DNA from: Steroidobacteraceae bacterium
GTDB taxonomy: Bacteria; Pseudomonadota; Gammaproteobacteria; Steroidobacterales; Steroidobacteraceae
Assembly (NCBI GenBank): GCA_019187185.1
Contig: JABAQU010000015.1
Location: 169,665-233,664, forward strand
DNA: 64,000 nt
Direction: 5' to 3'
In this document: positions 25,653 through 36,455 of the stretch, piece by piece
Numbering within the stretch: position 1 is the first letter of the stretch
Layout: each line of letters opens with the position of its first letter
The notes under the pieces: generated by a model
The model's input: only the letters and a program-made list of their open reading frames with translations
Told to the model about the DNA's origin: nothing
Databases searched by the model: none
Position numbers and translations under genes: made by a program

Positions 25653-26815
25653 GCGATCGTCCACGCGATTCCACCCGCGCCGTGCGCGCGGGCCTCGAAA
25701 CCGACGCGGTGACCGGCGCGGTCGTGCCGCCCATGCACCTGAGCTCGACGTTCTCGTTCCGGGCATTCGGCGAGAAGCGCCAGTACGACTACACGCGCTC
25801 CGGCAATCCGACGCGCGACCTCCTCGCTGCGGCAATCGCGGATCTCGAGGACGGCGCGGGTGCGGTCGTCACCGCGACAGGCATGGCAGCGATCACGCTG
25901 GTCGGCCACCTGTTGCCCGCCGGCAGCCGCATCGTGGCGGCGCACGATTGCTACGGCGGCACATTCCGCCTGTTCTCGGCCTGGCAGCGCCGGGGTGAGC
26001 AGCGGATCGATTTCGTCGATTTCGGTGATCCCGCTGCGGTCGATGCCGCACTCGCGAGCCCGTACGCGCTCCTCTGGATCGAGACGCCGAGCAACCCGCT
26101 GCTGCGCATCTCGGATATCGCAGCGCTCGCGGATCGCGCGCGTGCCGCCGGTGCGCTCACCGTCGTCGACAACACCTTCCTCTCGCCTGCCTGGCAGCAA
26201 CCGCTCGCGCTCGGCGCGGATCTCGTCGTGCATTCGACGACGAAGTATCTCAACGGCCACAGCGACGTGGTCGGCGGCGCAGTCGTCGCGCGAACCGCGG
26301 AACTTGCCCAGGAGCTCATGTGGTGGGCGAACTGCCTCGGGCTCACCGGCTCGCCGTTCGACAGCTTCCTGACCTTGCGCGGCGTACGCACGCTCCATGC
26401 GCGGCTCGCCGTGCACGAACGCAATGCACAGGCGCTCGCCGAGTGGCTTGCGCGCGAGCCGGGTGTCGCGCGGGTGTACTACCCGGGCCTCGCGACCCAC
26501 CCGGGACACGCCATCGCGAAGCGCCAGCAGCGCGGCTTCGGCGCGATCGTCACGATCGAACTCGCCGGCGGGACTGCCGCCGTGCGCCGCTTCGTCGATG
26601 GGCTCGAACTGTTCTCGCTTGCGGAATCGCTCGGCGGCGTCGAGAGCCTCGTGGCGCACCCCGCGACGATGACGCACGCCGCGATGGAGCCGGCGGCGCG
26701 CGCAGCCGCCGGCCTGACCGACGGCCTGCTGCGCCTCTCGATCGGCATCGAGGCCATTGACGACCTGCGTGCCGATCTCGCGGCTGCATTGGTGCGCGCA
26801 CGCTCGAACGGCTGA
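25649..26815 (+). CDS. metB: Cystathionine gamma-synthase (trans-sulfuration PLP enzyme)
   Basis: The 388-residue Cys/Met-metabolism PLP enzyme condenses O-acylhomoserine with cysteine. Visible motifs include YDYTRSGNPTRDLL, TATGMAAI, WIETPSNPLLRI, VVDNTFLSPAWQQPL, and HSTTKYLNGHSDVVGG with PLP Lys199; LGGVESLVAHPATMTHA is the C-terminal substrate-binding block. Cystathionine gamma-synthase, beta-lyase and O-acylhomoserine sulfhydrylase are hard to separate by motif; context next to metX favours MetB. It begins with TTG overlapping the metX stop (TTGA). Expression should follow the riboswitch. Confidence 0.88.
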   Translation: MSDRPRDSTRAVRAGLETDAVTGAVVPPMHLSSTFSFRAFGEKRQYDYTRSGNPTRDLLAAAIADLEDGAGAVVTATGMAAITLVGHLLPAGSRIVAAHDCYGGTFRLFSAWQRRGEQRIDFVDFGDPAAVDAALASPYALLWIETPSNPLLRISDIAALADRARAAGALTVVDNTFLSPAWQQPLALGADLVVHSTTKYLNGHSDVVGGAVVARTAELAQELMWWANCLGLTGSPFDSFLTLRGVRTLHARLAVHERNAQALAEWLAREPGVARVYYPGLATHPGHAIAKRQQRGFGAIVTIELAGGTAAVRRFVDGLELFSLAESLGGVESLVAHPATMTHAAMEPAARAAAGLTDGLLRLSIGIEAIDDLRADLAAALVRARSNG

Positions 26816-26824
26816 GTGCGCGCG

Positions 26825-26841
26825 CTGCCCCCGGGAGGCAG
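26825..26841. terminator. Hairpin between convergent metB and leuB
   Basis: CTGCC (26825-26829) pairs with GGCAG (26837-26841) around a CCCGGGA loop, sitting in the 38 bp gap between the two convergent genes. There is no T-tract on either side, so it is a weak or factor-assisted bidirectional terminator at best. Confidence 0.35.
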
Positions 26842-26853
26842 GCCAGTGGGTCC

Positions 26854-27924
26854 TCAGGCGCCAGTCGTCAACCGTGCGACGACGGCATCCCCCATCGCAC
26901 GTGTCGACACGCCGGCTTCGCCCGCGGGCGCAATGTCGGCGGTACGCAGGCCGCCCGCGAGTGCCGCGTGCACGGCACGCTCGATCGCGGTGGCCTCGTG
27001 GGCGAGGCCGAGCGAGTGGCGCAGGAGCTGCGCGGCGCTCAGGATCGTGCCGATCGGATTGGCGATGCCGCGGCCGGCGATGTCCGGCGCCGAGCCGTGG
27101 ATCGGCTCATAGAGGCCGCGCGTGCCGTCACCGAGCGAGGCAGACGGCAGCAGGCCGAGCGAACCGGCGAGCATCGAGGCCTCGTCGGTGAGGATGTCGC
27201 CGAACATGTTCTCGGTGAGCAGCACGTCGAAATCGCGCGGCCGGCGGATCAGGTGCATCGCCGCGGCGTCGACCAGCATGTGTTCGAGCGCGACATCGGG
27301 GAACTCCGCGGCCATCACGCGCTCGACGACCCCGCGCCACAGCCGCGAGGTTTCGAGCACGTTCGCCTTGTCGATCGACGTCACGCGCCGGCGCCGCGCA
27401 CGTGCCAGCCGGCCGGCGGTGCGCGTGATCCGCTCGATCTCGGCCACCGTATAGGTGCAGACATCGGTGGCGTCGGTGGCGGTGCGCCGCTTCTCGCCGA
27501 AGTAGATGCCGCCCGTCAGTTCGCGCACGAACACGAGATCGACCCCGTCGAGCACCTCCGGCTTGATCGTCGAGATCCCGCGCAGCGCAGCGTGCACCGC
27601 GACCGGGCGCAGGTTCGCATACACGCCGAGTTCGCGCCGCAACGCAAGGAGCGCCGCCTCGGGGCGCACCGGCGCATCCGGGGCGCTCCACTTCGGTCCG
27701 CCGATCGCGCCGAGCAGCACCGCATCGGCGCGCCGGCACAGCGCGAGCGTGTCGGGTGGCAGGCCGTCGCCGTGCACATCGATCGCGGCGCCACCGAAAA
27801 GGGCGGGTGCGAGTTCGAACTCGTGGCCGAAGGCGGCAGCGGTCGCATCGAGGACGCGAAGCGCCTCCGCAACGACTTCGGGACCGATCCCGTCGCCGCC
27901 GAGCACCGCAATGAGCGCCTTCAT
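26854..27924 (-). CDS. leuB: 3-isopropylmalate dehydrogenase
   Basis: LeuB oxidises and decarboxylates 3-isopropylmalate in leucine synthesis. The 356-residue product starts [18 protein letters not shown] and shows [22 protein letters not shown], the catalytic Lys in [28 protein letters not shown], the metal-binding [28 protein letters not shown] section, and [18 protein letters not shown]. The canonical Tyr in the DNAAM-type segment is conserved only in function, since here it reads VDAAAM. The ATG overlaps the leuD stop (ATGA). It is the last gene of the ilvC-leuACDB transcript. Confidence 0.95.
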   Translation of the reverse strand: MKALIAVLGGDGIGPEVVAEALRVLDATAAAFGHEFELAPALFGGAAIDVHGDGLPPDTLALCRRADAVLLGAIGGPKWSAPDAPVRPEAALLALRRELGVYANLRPVAVHAALRGISTIKPEVLDGVDLVFVRELTGGIYFGEKRRTATDATDVCTYTVAEIERITRTAGRLARARRRRVTSIDKANVLETSRLWRGVVERVMAAEFPDVALEHMLVDAAAMHLIRRPRDFDVLLTENMFGDILTDEASMLAGSLGLLPSASLGDGTRGLYEPIHGSAPDIAGRGIANPIGTILSAAQLLRHSLGLAHEATAIERAVHAALAGGLRTADIAPAGEAGVSTRAMGDAVVARLTTGA

Positions 27925-28496
27925 GCGCGACGTTGCTCGTACGCGCTGATGGCGGCGTCCTTCGACAGCAGATAGCCGAGCTCGTCGACGCCGTTCAGCA
28001 GGCAATAGCGCGCAAATGCGTCGATCGGGAACTTCACGGTGGTCCCGGTCGGCAACGCGAGCGTGCAGGCCTCGAGGTCGATCGTGACTTCGGCGCCGGG
28101 ATTCGCGAGCAGCCACTCGTGCGTGGCGGTGTCGACGACCACGGGCAGCAGGCCGTTCTTCAGGGAATTGTTGCGGAAGATGTCCGCGATCTCGGTGCTC
28201 ACGACGGCGCGGATGCCGAAATCGAGCAGCGCCCAGGGCGCGTGCTCGCGCGAGGATCCGCAGCCGATGTTGCGGCCCGCAACCAGCACCTGGCAGCCTT
28301 GCGCGGCGGGCTGGTTCAACACGAAGTCGGGCCGCGGCCGACCATTCTCGTCGTAGCGCCAGTCGGCGAACAGGTTCCTGCCGAGGCCTTCCCGGGTCGT
28401 CGTGGTGAGGAACCGGGCCGGCACGATCTGGTCGGTGTCGATGTTGGTCGACGGCAGCACCACGGTACGCGACCGCAGGGTCTTCATGGCTGTCAT
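27921..28496 (-). CDS. leuD: 3-isopropylmalate dehydratase, small subunit
   Basis: LeuD forms the swivelling domain of isopropylmalate isomerase with LeuC. The 191-residue product has [15 protein letters not shown] near the start, [17 protein letters not shown], the typical small-subunit loop, and [14 protein letters not shown]. Two starts are possible, ATG 28496 or ATG 28487; the former lies 3 bases after the leuC stop codon. It overlaps leuB by 4 bp. Confidence 0.95.
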   Translation of the reverse strand: MTAMKTLRSRTVVLPSTNIDTDQIVPARFLTTTTREGLGRNLFADWRYDENGRPRPDFVLNQPAAQGCQVLVAGRNIGCGSSREHAPWALLDFGIRAVVSTEIADIFRNNSLKNGLLPVVVDTATHEWLLANPGAEVTIDLEACTLALPTGTTVKFPIDAFARYCLLNGVDELGYLLSKDAAISAYEQRRA

Positions 28497-28499
28497 GAC

Positions 28500-29909
28500 T
28501 TATCCGTTCAGTACGTCGCGGGGATCGGTGACGCGCCCGCGGATCGCGGATGCCGCCGCCGTGAGCGGGCTCGCGAGCAGCGTGCGGGCACCGACGCCCT
28601 GGCGGCCCTCGAAGTTGCGGTTGCTGGTGCTGACCGCGTATTCGCCCTTCGGCACGATGTCGCCGTTCATGCCGAGGCACATCGAACACCCGGATTCGCG
28701 CCAGTCGGCACCCGCCTCGATGAAGATGCGATCGAGGCCCTCGCGCTCGGCCTCGCGGCGCACCTGCTGCGAGCCCGGCACCACGAGAAGGTGCACGCCC
28801 CGCGCGACCTTGTGGCCGCGCAGCACCTGTGCGGCGGCGCGCAGGTCCGAGAGCCGACCGTTCGTGCAGCTGCCGAGGAACACGATGTTCACCGGCTGGT
28901 CGCGGATCGGCTCGCCCGCGGTGAAACCCATGTAGGCGAGGGACTTGGCAAAAACGGGATCGTCGCCGCGCTCGGGTATGTGCGCCGAGATCGGCACCAC
29001 CATGCCCGGGTTCGTGCCATAGGTGATCATCGGCTCGAGCGCAGCGGCATCGATGTCGACAGTGCGATCGAAGCGCGCGCCATCGTCCGTCGGCAATGTG
29101 CGCCAGCGCGCGAGTGCCTGCTCCCACGCCGCGCCCTGCGGCGCGCGCGGCCTGTCCGCGAGGTAGGCGTAGGTGGTCTCGTCCGGGGCGATCATGCCGG
29201 CGCGCGCACCCGCTTCGATGCTCATGTTGCACACGGTCATGCGCTCTTCCATGTCCATCGCGCGAATCGCGGCCCCGCGGTATTCGATGACGTGACCCGT
29301 ACCGCCGTCGACGCCGATCTGCCCGATGATGCCGAGGATCAGGTCCTTCGCGGTGACACCCGGCGCGAGCCTGTTCGCCACTTCGATCGCGAGCGTCTTC
29401 GCCCGGCGCTGCAGCAGGCACTGTGTCGCGAATACGTGCCCGACCTCGGTGCTGCCGATGCCGAAGGCGAGCGCCCCGAAGGCGCCGTGCGTGCTCGTGT
29501 GGCTGTCGCCGCAGACGATCGTGCGGCCCGGCTGCGTGAGGCCGAGTTCGGGGCCGATGATGTGGACGATGCCGCGCGATTCGTGCCGCAGGCCGAACAG
29601 TTCGACGCCAAATTCCGCGCAGTTGCGTTCGAGCTGGCGGATCTGCTTCGCGGCCGATTCGATCGCGATCGGCGCGCCGCCGAATACCTGCTCGGTCCGG
29701 GTCGGCGTGGAATGGTCCATCGTCGCGAGCGTGAGATCGGGACGGCGCAGCCGCAGGCCACGATCACGCAATTGCTGGAAGGCCTGCGGCGAGGTCACCT
29801 CGTGCGTGAGGTGCAGGTCGATGAACAGTACGGCGGGTGTATCCGTGGTCTCCGGCACGACCACATGGCGATCCCATACCTTCTCGAACAGCGTCTTCGG
29901 TGCAGTCAC
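28500..29909 (-). CDS. leuC: 3-isopropylmalate dehydratase, large subunit
   Basis: LeuC carries the [4Fe-4S] cluster that isomerises 2- to 3-isopropylmalate. The 469-residue product shows [12 protein letters not shown] at the start, [29 protein letters not shown], and the three cluster cysteines in [11 protein letters not shown] and [11 protein letters not shown], then NRNFEGRQG. The GTG at 29909 has AAGGA ten bases upstream and gives normal length; ATG 29945 would add 12 residues without similarity. It follows leuA by 42 bases. Confidence 0.94.
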   Translation of the reverse strand: MTAPKTLFEKVWDRHVVVPETTDTPAVLFIDLHLTHEVTSPQAFQQLRDRGLRLRRPDLTLATMDHSTPTRTEQVFGGAPIAIESAAKQIRQLERNCAEFGVELFGLRHESRGIVHIIGPELGLTQPGRTIVCGDSHTSTHGAFGALAFGIGSTEVGHVFATQCLLQRRAKTLAIEVANRLAPGVTAKDLILGIIGQIGVDGGTGHVIEYRGAAIRAMDMEERMTVCNMSIEAGARAGMIAPDETTYAYLADRPRAPQGAAWEQALARWRTLPTDDGARFDRTVDIDAAALEPMITYGTNPGMVVPISAHIPERGDDPVFAKSLAYMGFTAGEPIRDQPVNIVFLGSCTNGRLSDLRAAAQVLRGHKVARGVHLLVVPGSQQVRREAEREGLDRIFIEAGADWRESGCSMCLGMNGDIVPKGEYAVSTSNRNFEGRQGVGARTLLASPLTAAASAIRGRVTDPRDVLNG

Positions 29910-29951
29910 TCGTCTATTGTCCTTGGCGTCGGTGCGTGGTGCCACAGTCGG

Positions 29952-31535
<1,584 letters not shown>

Positions 31536-31606
31536 ATCGCGTCTCCAGCGAACTCGGGTTCCCGGGGCGGCGCGGATGCAGGCGTCCCGCGCCGCCCCGG
31601 GTGGCG

Positions 31607-32602
31607 TCATGCGCGCTCTTCGGACAGCCAGGGCATGCGCGCCCGCAGCGCGGCGCCCACCTTCTCGATCCGGTGGTTGAGATCCTTCTTCATCAGCCGG
31701 TTGTACTTGCGCCGCCCGCGGTTGTTCTCGCTGATCCACTGGCGCGCGAACTTGCCCTGCTGGATTTCCTTCAGCACCTTGCGCATTTCCCTGCGTGAGG
31801 CGGCGTTGATGATGCGCGGCCCGCGCGTCAGGTCGCCGTACTTCGCGGTCTCGCTGACGAACTTGTGCATCTTCGCGAGGCCGCCCTCGTGCAGCAGGTC
31901 GACGATCAGCTTCAATTCGTGCAGACACTCGTAGTACGCGACCTCGGGCTGGTAGCCGGCCTCGACGAGCGTCTCGAAGCCCCGGACGACGAGCTCCGTG
32001 GTGCCGCCGCAGAGCACGGCCTGCTCGCCGAAGAGGTCGGTCTCGGTTTCCTCGGCGAAGGTGGTCTTCAGCACGCCGCCGCGCGTGCCGCCGATGCCGT
32101 GCGCATAGGCGAGCGCCTTCGCGAAACCCTGGCGGCTCGGATCCTGGAACACGGCGATCAGGCACGGCACGCCGCGGCCCTGCTGGTACTGGCGGCGCAC
32201 GAGGCCGCCCGGGCCCTTCGGGGCGATCAGCACGACGTCGAGATCCTTGCGCGGGCGGATCTGCCCGAAGTGGATGTTGAAGCCGTGCGCGAAGAGCAGG
32301 GTGGCGCCCTTTTTCAGGTGCTTCGCGATCAACTTGTAGACGGCCTTCTGCGCAAGATCGGGGGTCAGCATCGCGACGAGATCGGCGCCGACGACCGCAG
32401 CATCCGGTTCCGCGACGGCGAGGCCGTCCTTCTTCGCGCTCTTCCAGCCCTCACCGCCGCGGCGCACGCCGACGACGACGTCGAAGCCGCTGTCCTTCAG
32501 GTTCAGCGCGTGCGCGCGGCCCTGACTGCCGTAACCGATCACGGCGATGCGGGCACCCTTGAGCGCCTTGCGGTCTACGTCTTTCTGCGAGAACAGCTTC
32601 AT
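31607..32602 (-). CDS. ilvC: Ketol-acid reductoisomerase (class I)
   Basis: IlvC converts acetolactate and acetohydroxybutyrate to dihydroxy acids for valine, isoleucine and leucine. At 331 residues it is the short, class I form. Motifs include the NADP Rossmann loop [53 protein letters not shown] with Mg-binding acids, and [22 protein letters not shown] split over the knotted domain. It is the first structural gene after the attenuator and shares the transcript with leuACDB. Confidence 0.96.
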   Translation of the reverse strand: MKLFSQKDVDRKALKGARIAVIGYGSQGRAHALNLKDSGFDVVVGVRRGGEGWKSAKKDGLAVAEPDAAVVGADLVAMLTPDLAQKAVYKLIAKHLKKGATLLFAHGFNIHFGQIRPRKDLDVVLIAPKGPGGLVRRQYQQGRGVPCLIAVFQDPSRQGFAKALAYAHGIGGTRGGVLKTTFAEETETDLFGEQAVLCGGTTELVVRGFETLVEAGYQPEVAYYECLHELKLIVDLLHEGGLAKMHKFVSETAKYGDLTRGPRIINAASRREMRKVLKEIQQGKFARQWISENNRGRRKYNRLMKKDLNHRIEKVGAALRARMPWLSEERA

Positions 32603-32624
32603 CAGTTCGACTCCAGCATGGGTG

Positions 32625-32669
32625 GAAAAAACACAAAAAACCCCGCAGCGGCCTGGCCGGTGCGGGGTC
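32625..32669 (-). terminator. ilv-leu attenuator terminator
   Basis: On the minus strand GACCCCGCA (32669-32661) pairs with TGCGGGGT (32647-32640) and the product is followed directly by TTTTTTGTGTTTTTT, a textbook intrinsic terminator located before ilvC rather than after a gene. Its 5' arm can alternatively pair with GGTGCGGGTC in the leader peptide gene (32718-32709), forming an antiterminator. Confidence 0.9.
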
Positions 32670-32698
32670 TGGATTCTTCGCTCGATGGCCTGTCTGGG

Positions 32699-32821
32699 CT
32701 ATACGCGCGACCCGCACCTGCCTGCCGCGAGGAGCAGAAGGACGAGGGGAAGGAGGACGTCGCCCGCGCGGGCACCGTGCACCGCGGCAGGGGAATCGAT
32801 CGTCGTGGCTTCCGCACGCAT
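32699..32821 (-). CDS. ilv-leu leader peptide (40 residues, Leu/Val-rich)
   Basis: An ATG at 32821 opens 40 codons ending in TAG at 32699. Codons 22-31 read Val-Leu-Leu-Pro-Leu-Val-Leu-Leu-Leu-Leu (32758-32729): seven leucines and two valines in ten codons. The stop codon lies just before the attenuator terminator. Bases GGTGCGGGTC at codons 35-38 (32718-32709), right after the Leu run, are complementary to the terminator 5' arm with one bulge. A ribosome stalled at the Leu codons would leave this segment free to form the antiterminator; one reaching the stop codon would mask it. The peptide has no other role expected. No strong SD is visible. Confidence 0.85.
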   Translation of the reverse strand: MRAEATTIDSPAAVHGARAGDVLLPLVLLLLAAGRCGSRV

Positions 32822-32831
32822 CACCGGTCGA

Positions 32832-32860
32832 TGACATCACAAGGCCGAAGTGCTTGTCAA
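32832..32860 (-). promoter_or_regulatory. Probable promoter of the ilvC-leuACDB operon
   Basis: A perfect -35 TTGACA lies at 32860-32855 on the minus strand. Seventeen bases on is ATGTCA (32837-32832), a weak -10, so the exact start is uncertain. Transcription would begin within a few bases of the leader peptide ATG, suggesting a nearly leaderless message. Confidence 0.5.
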
Positions 32861-32906
32861 TGCGACAATCCTGTAAGCTTCGCTGCTCATTCCGATCCGC
32901 ATCCCC

Positions 32907-34301
32907 GTGACTGCCGACCTCATTGCGACCGCACCGGCCTCCGGCTCCCTGCCGCTCTGGTTGTTGACCGAGACAGGCGTCGAACGCTGGCTCGCGACGC
33001 AGGCGCCGGCCACCGTGCAGTGGGTGAGGGCCCATCAGTTCAGCGGCGAGCGCCATCGTGTGCTGGTCCTTCCCGGCGCCGACGGGCGCACGGATGCTGC
33101 GCTCGCCGGACTTGGCAACCTGTCCTCGCCCGATGAACTGTGCCTCTGGCATGCCGCGCCGCTCGCGGAGCGCCTGCCGGCCCGCGCATGGCGCGTGGCC
33201 ACGCCGCTCGCGGAGCCGGCGGCGACACAGTTTGCCCTCGGCTGGCTGACGGGTGCCTACCGCTTCACGCGCTATCGCTCGCCGTCGCCGGCTGCGCACT
33301 CGATGCTCGAAGCGCCTGCCGGGGCGGACCTGGCGTACGCACGCGCCGCGGCCGGCGCGATGGCCCGTGGCCGGGATCTCGTGAACATGCCGGCCAACGA
33401 CATGGGTCCGGCAGAACTCGCACAGGCGGCTCGGGATCTCGCGCAGCATTACGGCGCGAAATTGACTGTCACGGAAGGCGAAGCGCTCGCGACGGGATTT
33501 CCGATGATCCATGCGGTGGGGAGGGGCAGTGCGCGCGCGCCGCGCCTGATCGACCTCGCCTGGGGTGACCCCGGGGCACCGCGTGTCACGCTCGTCGGCA
33601 AGGGAGTCTGTTTCGACAGCGGCGGTCTCGACATCAAGGCCCCGGCCGGCATGCTGCTGATGAAGAAGGACATGGGTGGCGCGGCCTGCGTGCTCGCGCT
33701 CGCCGATCTGTTGATGACGATGCGTGCGCCGGTGTGCCTGCGGGTGCTCATTCCGGCGGTCGAGAATTTCCTCGGCGGCGCAGCCTATCGCCCGGGAGAC
33801 GTGCTGCGATCGCGCAAGGGTCTCACCGTCGAAATCGGCAACACCGATGCCGAAGGGCGGCTCGTCCTGGCGGATGCGCTCGCCGAAGCCGACGCGGGCG
33901 GGCCGGATCTCCTGATCGATCTCGCGACGCTCACCGGCGCGGCACGGACGGCTCTCGGGCCGGAGCTGCCGGCCGCCTACTCGAACGACACGGAGCTCCT
34001 CGAGGAACTGCGGCGCCACGCCGACGGCGAACACGACCCGCTGTGGCCGATGCCGCTGTGGAACGGCTACGACGAGGATCTCGCGAGCAAGATTGCCGAC
34101 CTGAACAACGTGTCGACCCATGCGTTCGCCGGGTCGATCATCGCGGCGCTGTTCCTGCGGCGGTTCGTCACCGCGAGCCCGCGGTGGATCCACATCGATC
34201 TGTATGCCTGGAACGCGAAAGAGCGCCCGGGCAGGCCGGTGGGTGCGGAAGTGCAGTGTATCCGCGCGCTCTACCGGTTCATCCGCGCGCGTTGCGGATG
34301 A
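32907..34301 (+). CDS. M17 leucyl aminopeptidase family protein
   Basis: The 464-residue protein belongs to the M17 di-zinc aminopeptidases. The N-terminal third is variable; residues from about 150 are catalytic, with RDLVNMPANDMGP, VGKGVCFDSGGLDIK, MKKDMGGAA, and the signature NTDAEGRLVLADAL, providing the Lys, Asp and Glu metal ligands and the Arg in EGRLVL. It removes N-terminal residues from peptides in the cytoplasm. The GTG start matches the family end. It is divergent from the ilv-leu leader and overlaps the next gene by ATGA, so it leads a four-gene operon ending in ilvD. Confidence 0.92.
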   Translation: MTADLIATAPASGSLPLWLLTETGVERWLATQAPATVQWVRAHQFSGERHRVLVLPGADGRTDAALAGLGNLSSPDELCLWHAAPLAERLPARAWRVATPLAEPAATQFALGWLTGAYRFTRYRSPSPAAHSMLEAPAGADLAYARAAAGAMARGRDLVNMPANDMGPAELAQAARDLAQHYGAKLTVTEGEALATGFPMIHAVGRGSARAPRLIDLAWGDPGAPRVTLVGKGVCFDSGGLDIKAPAGMLLMKKDMGGAACVLALADLLMTMRAPVCLRVLIPAVENFLGGAAYRPGDVLRSRKGLTVEIGNTDAEGRLVLADALAEADAGGPDLLIDLATLTGAARTALGPELPAAYSNDTELLEELRRHADGEHDPLWPMPLWNGYDEDLASKIADLNNVSTHAFAGSIIAALFLRRFVTASPRWIHIDLYAWNAKERPGRPVGAEVQCIRALYRFIRARCG

Positions 34302-35176
34302 TCGCGATTGCGCCCAGGCACTTTCTCCTCCTCGTCGGCGTCACGCTCATCTGGGGGCTGAACCTCGTCGTCGCGAAGGTCGGCGTGGGCGACATGCCGC
34401 CGATCCTGTTCACGGCGCTGCGCTTCGCGCTGCTCGCGCTGCTGACCGTGCCATTCCTGCGCCGGCACGGCGAGGCGACGGGTGCGATCGTCGTGGTCGC
34501 GGTGCTCGCGGGCGGACTGAGCTTCGCGCTGCTGTTCATCGGCCTCGCGCTCGCGGGCAACGTTTCGTCGGTCGCGATCGCGTCGCAGCTCGGTGTGCCG
34601 TTCTCGACGCTGCTGTCGATTGCGCTCCTCGGCGAGCGTGTCCGCTGGCGGCGCTGGACCGGCATTGCGCTCGCGTTCATCGGCGTGTGCGTGATGGGAT
34701 TCGATCCGGCCGTATTCGCCGAGCGCGCGAGCCTCGCGTTCGTGATTGCCTCGGCGTTCGTCGGTTCGCTGGGCCTCATCGGGATCAAGCGACTGCCACA
34801 GATGCCGCCGCTCGAACTGCAGGCCTGGATCGCATGGATCAGCTGGCCGATGCTCCTCGCGTTGTCGCTGCTCGTCGAGCATGGACACCTGCACGCGGTG
34901 GCGAGCGCGGGCTGGGAAGGCTGGGGTGCGCTGGTCTACACCGCCGTGCTCGCCAGCCTCTTTGCCCACACGGCCTACTTTTTCCTGGTGCAGCGCTACC
35001 CGGTCACGAGCATCTCGCCGCTCACCGTGCTCTCGCCGGTGTTCTCGGTGGTGTTTGGCGTGCTGTTGCTGGGCGATGTGCTGACGCCGCGCCTCCTGAT
35101 GGGCGGGGTGTGCACGCTCGCGGGCGTGCTCGTCATCACGCTCCGTGAAAAGCAGTTCACGGACACGGGCAGCTGA
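34298..35176 (+). CDS. EamA/DMT-family transporter
   Basis: The 292-residue membrane protein has about ten hydrophobic helices in two EamA repeats, beginning HFLLLVGVTLIWGLNLVVAKVG and with a second repeat around LAFVIASAFVGSLGLIGIK. The LLGERVRWRRWTGIALAFIG and LLGDVLTPRLLMGG segments are the family's typical helix ends. DMT exporters usually move amino acids or other metabolites; the specific substrate is not visible. The ATG overlaps the aminopeptidase stop codon. Position between a peptidase and branched-chain amino-acid genes would suit amino-acid export. Confidence 0.9.
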   Translation: MIAIAPRHFLLLVGVTLIWGLNLVVAKVGVGDMPPILFTALRFALLALLTVPFLRRHGEATGAIVVVAVLAGGLSFALLFIGLALAGNVSSVAIASQLGVPFSTLLSIALLGERVRWRRWTGIALAFIGVCVMGFDPAVFAERASLAFVIASAFVGSLGLIGIKRLPQMPPLELQAWIAWISWPMLLALSLLVEHGHLHAVASAGWEGWGALVYTAVLASLFAHTAYFFLVQRYPVTSISPLTVLSPVFSVVFGVLLLGDVLTPRLLMGGVCTLAGVLVITLREKQFTDTGS

Positions 35177-35177
35177 C

Positions 35178-36455
35178 GTGGCGGCAACGGGCAGGCCGGG
35201 CGCGAACGAGGAGGCGGTGTTCCGCCGCGAGATCGTGTCGTGGGCGCTCATCGGACTCACGCTCGGGCTCGTCGAAGGCGCCACGGCCGCCGTGCTCGTG
35301 AAAACCGGATATCGGGGCACGACGAGCCCGCTCGCGGTCAACCTCGCCACGGCGCTCGTCAGTGGCGCACCGGCATTCTCCAACGTCGTGAGCTTCGTCT
35401 GGGCCAATATCGCCCATGGTCGCTCGCGCGTGCGGCTGCTCGTGCGGCTGCAGGCATTGTTCGCGCTGCTGGTCGGATTCATCGGGCTCGCCCCGCGCGC
35501 CGGTGGCGGGCTCGTGTTCGCCGTGGTGTCGATCCTCGCGGCCCGCATGGTGTGGGCGGGCATCCTGACGGTGCGTGCGGCTGTCTGGACGGCGAACTAC
35601 CCGCGCCAGGTCATTGCGCGCGTCACCGGTCGCATCGTGATCGTGAGTTCGCTCGCGGTGGCCGGCGCGGCGGCGCTGGCCGGCGGCGTGCTCGCGGCGC
35701 GCGCGTTCGACCCGCGGTGGCTGTACGGTGGCGCGGCTGCCTGCGGGCTACTCGCCGCGTCCCTGTACCGGCGCGTCCGCGTTCGCCGGGAGTTTCGCCT
35801 GCTCGCGCAGGAGAGCGCCGAAGGAGGATCCAGCGAGGCGTTCTCGCTGCGCATGGTCCGCGAGATCCTCGCCCGGGATCCCTCGTTTCGCGAATACATG
35901 CTTTGGATGGGCCTTTTCGGGGGCGGCAACCTGATGCTGATCGCGCAGCTCGTCGTGGTCCTCACGGACGGGTTCGGAATGCCGGGCGGCCGGCAGATCC
36001 TGTTGCTCGCGGTCGTGCCGCTCCTTGCCCTGCCGGTCTTCGTGCCGTGGTGGGCCCGGCGCTTCGACGGCGAGCACGTGGTCGTCTACCGCGCGCGGCA
36101 AGGCTGGGCGCTCGTCGCCGCCGTCACGATGTTCTCTGCCGCGGTGCTGGCGGGCTGGTCGTGGCTCCTCTGGTGCGGCGCCGTGACGTATGGATTTGCA
36201 ATGGCCGGTGCTAATCTAGGCTGGAACCTCGGTCATGCCGATTTCGCCTCGAGCGGGCGCGCGCAGCACTACATGGGCGTGCACGTCACGCTGACGGGCG
36301 TGCGCGGCATGCTCGCGCCGCCGCTCGGGATGCTGGCCTACCAGCTGCTCGAGGACTGGCAGCGCGGTCTCGGCCGGTACGCACTCGTCCTGCCGCTCGC
36401 GATGACGACGGCAGGCACCCTTGGATTCAACCGCATGAAGAACAGGCAGACATGA
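35178..36455 (+). CDS. MFS-like membrane transporter
   Basis: A 425-residue multi-pass membrane protein with about 12 predicted helices arranged as two halves separated by a hydrophilic loop around [20 protein letters not shown]. The first helix includes [20 protein letters not shown]. No substrate motif is recognised. GTG 35178, one base after the EamA stop, is preferred over GTG 35145, which would overlap that gene. Its stop overlaps ilvD (ATGA). Two transporters in the same operon as a peptidase and ilvD might move amino acids, but that is a guess. Confidence 0.75.
   Translation: MAATGRPGANEEAVFRREIVSWALIGLTLGLVEGATAAVLVKTGYRGTTSPLAVNLATALVSGAPAFSNVVSFVWANIAHGRSRVRLLVRLQALFALLVGFIGLAPRAGGGLVFAVVSILAARMVWAGILTVRAAVWTANYPRQVIARVTGRIVIVSSLAVAGAAALAGGVLAARAFDPRWLYGGAAACGLLAASLYRRVRVRREFRLLAQESAEGGSSEAFSLRMVREILARDPSFREYMLWMGLFGGGNLMLIAQLVVVLTDGFGMPGGRQILLLAVVPLLALPVFVPWWARRFDGEHVVVYRARQGWALVAAVTMFSAAVLAGWSWLLWCGAVTYGFAMAGANLGWNLGHADFASSGRAQHYMGVHVTLTGVRGMLAPPLGMLAYQLLEDWQRGLGRYALVLPLAMTTAGTLGFNRMKNRQT

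Noticed and set aside
32602..32817. A 71-codon minus-strand frame through the ilvC leader
   Set aside because: It runs through the intrinsic terminator and has no Leu/Val run; the 40-codon leader in another frame explains the region better.
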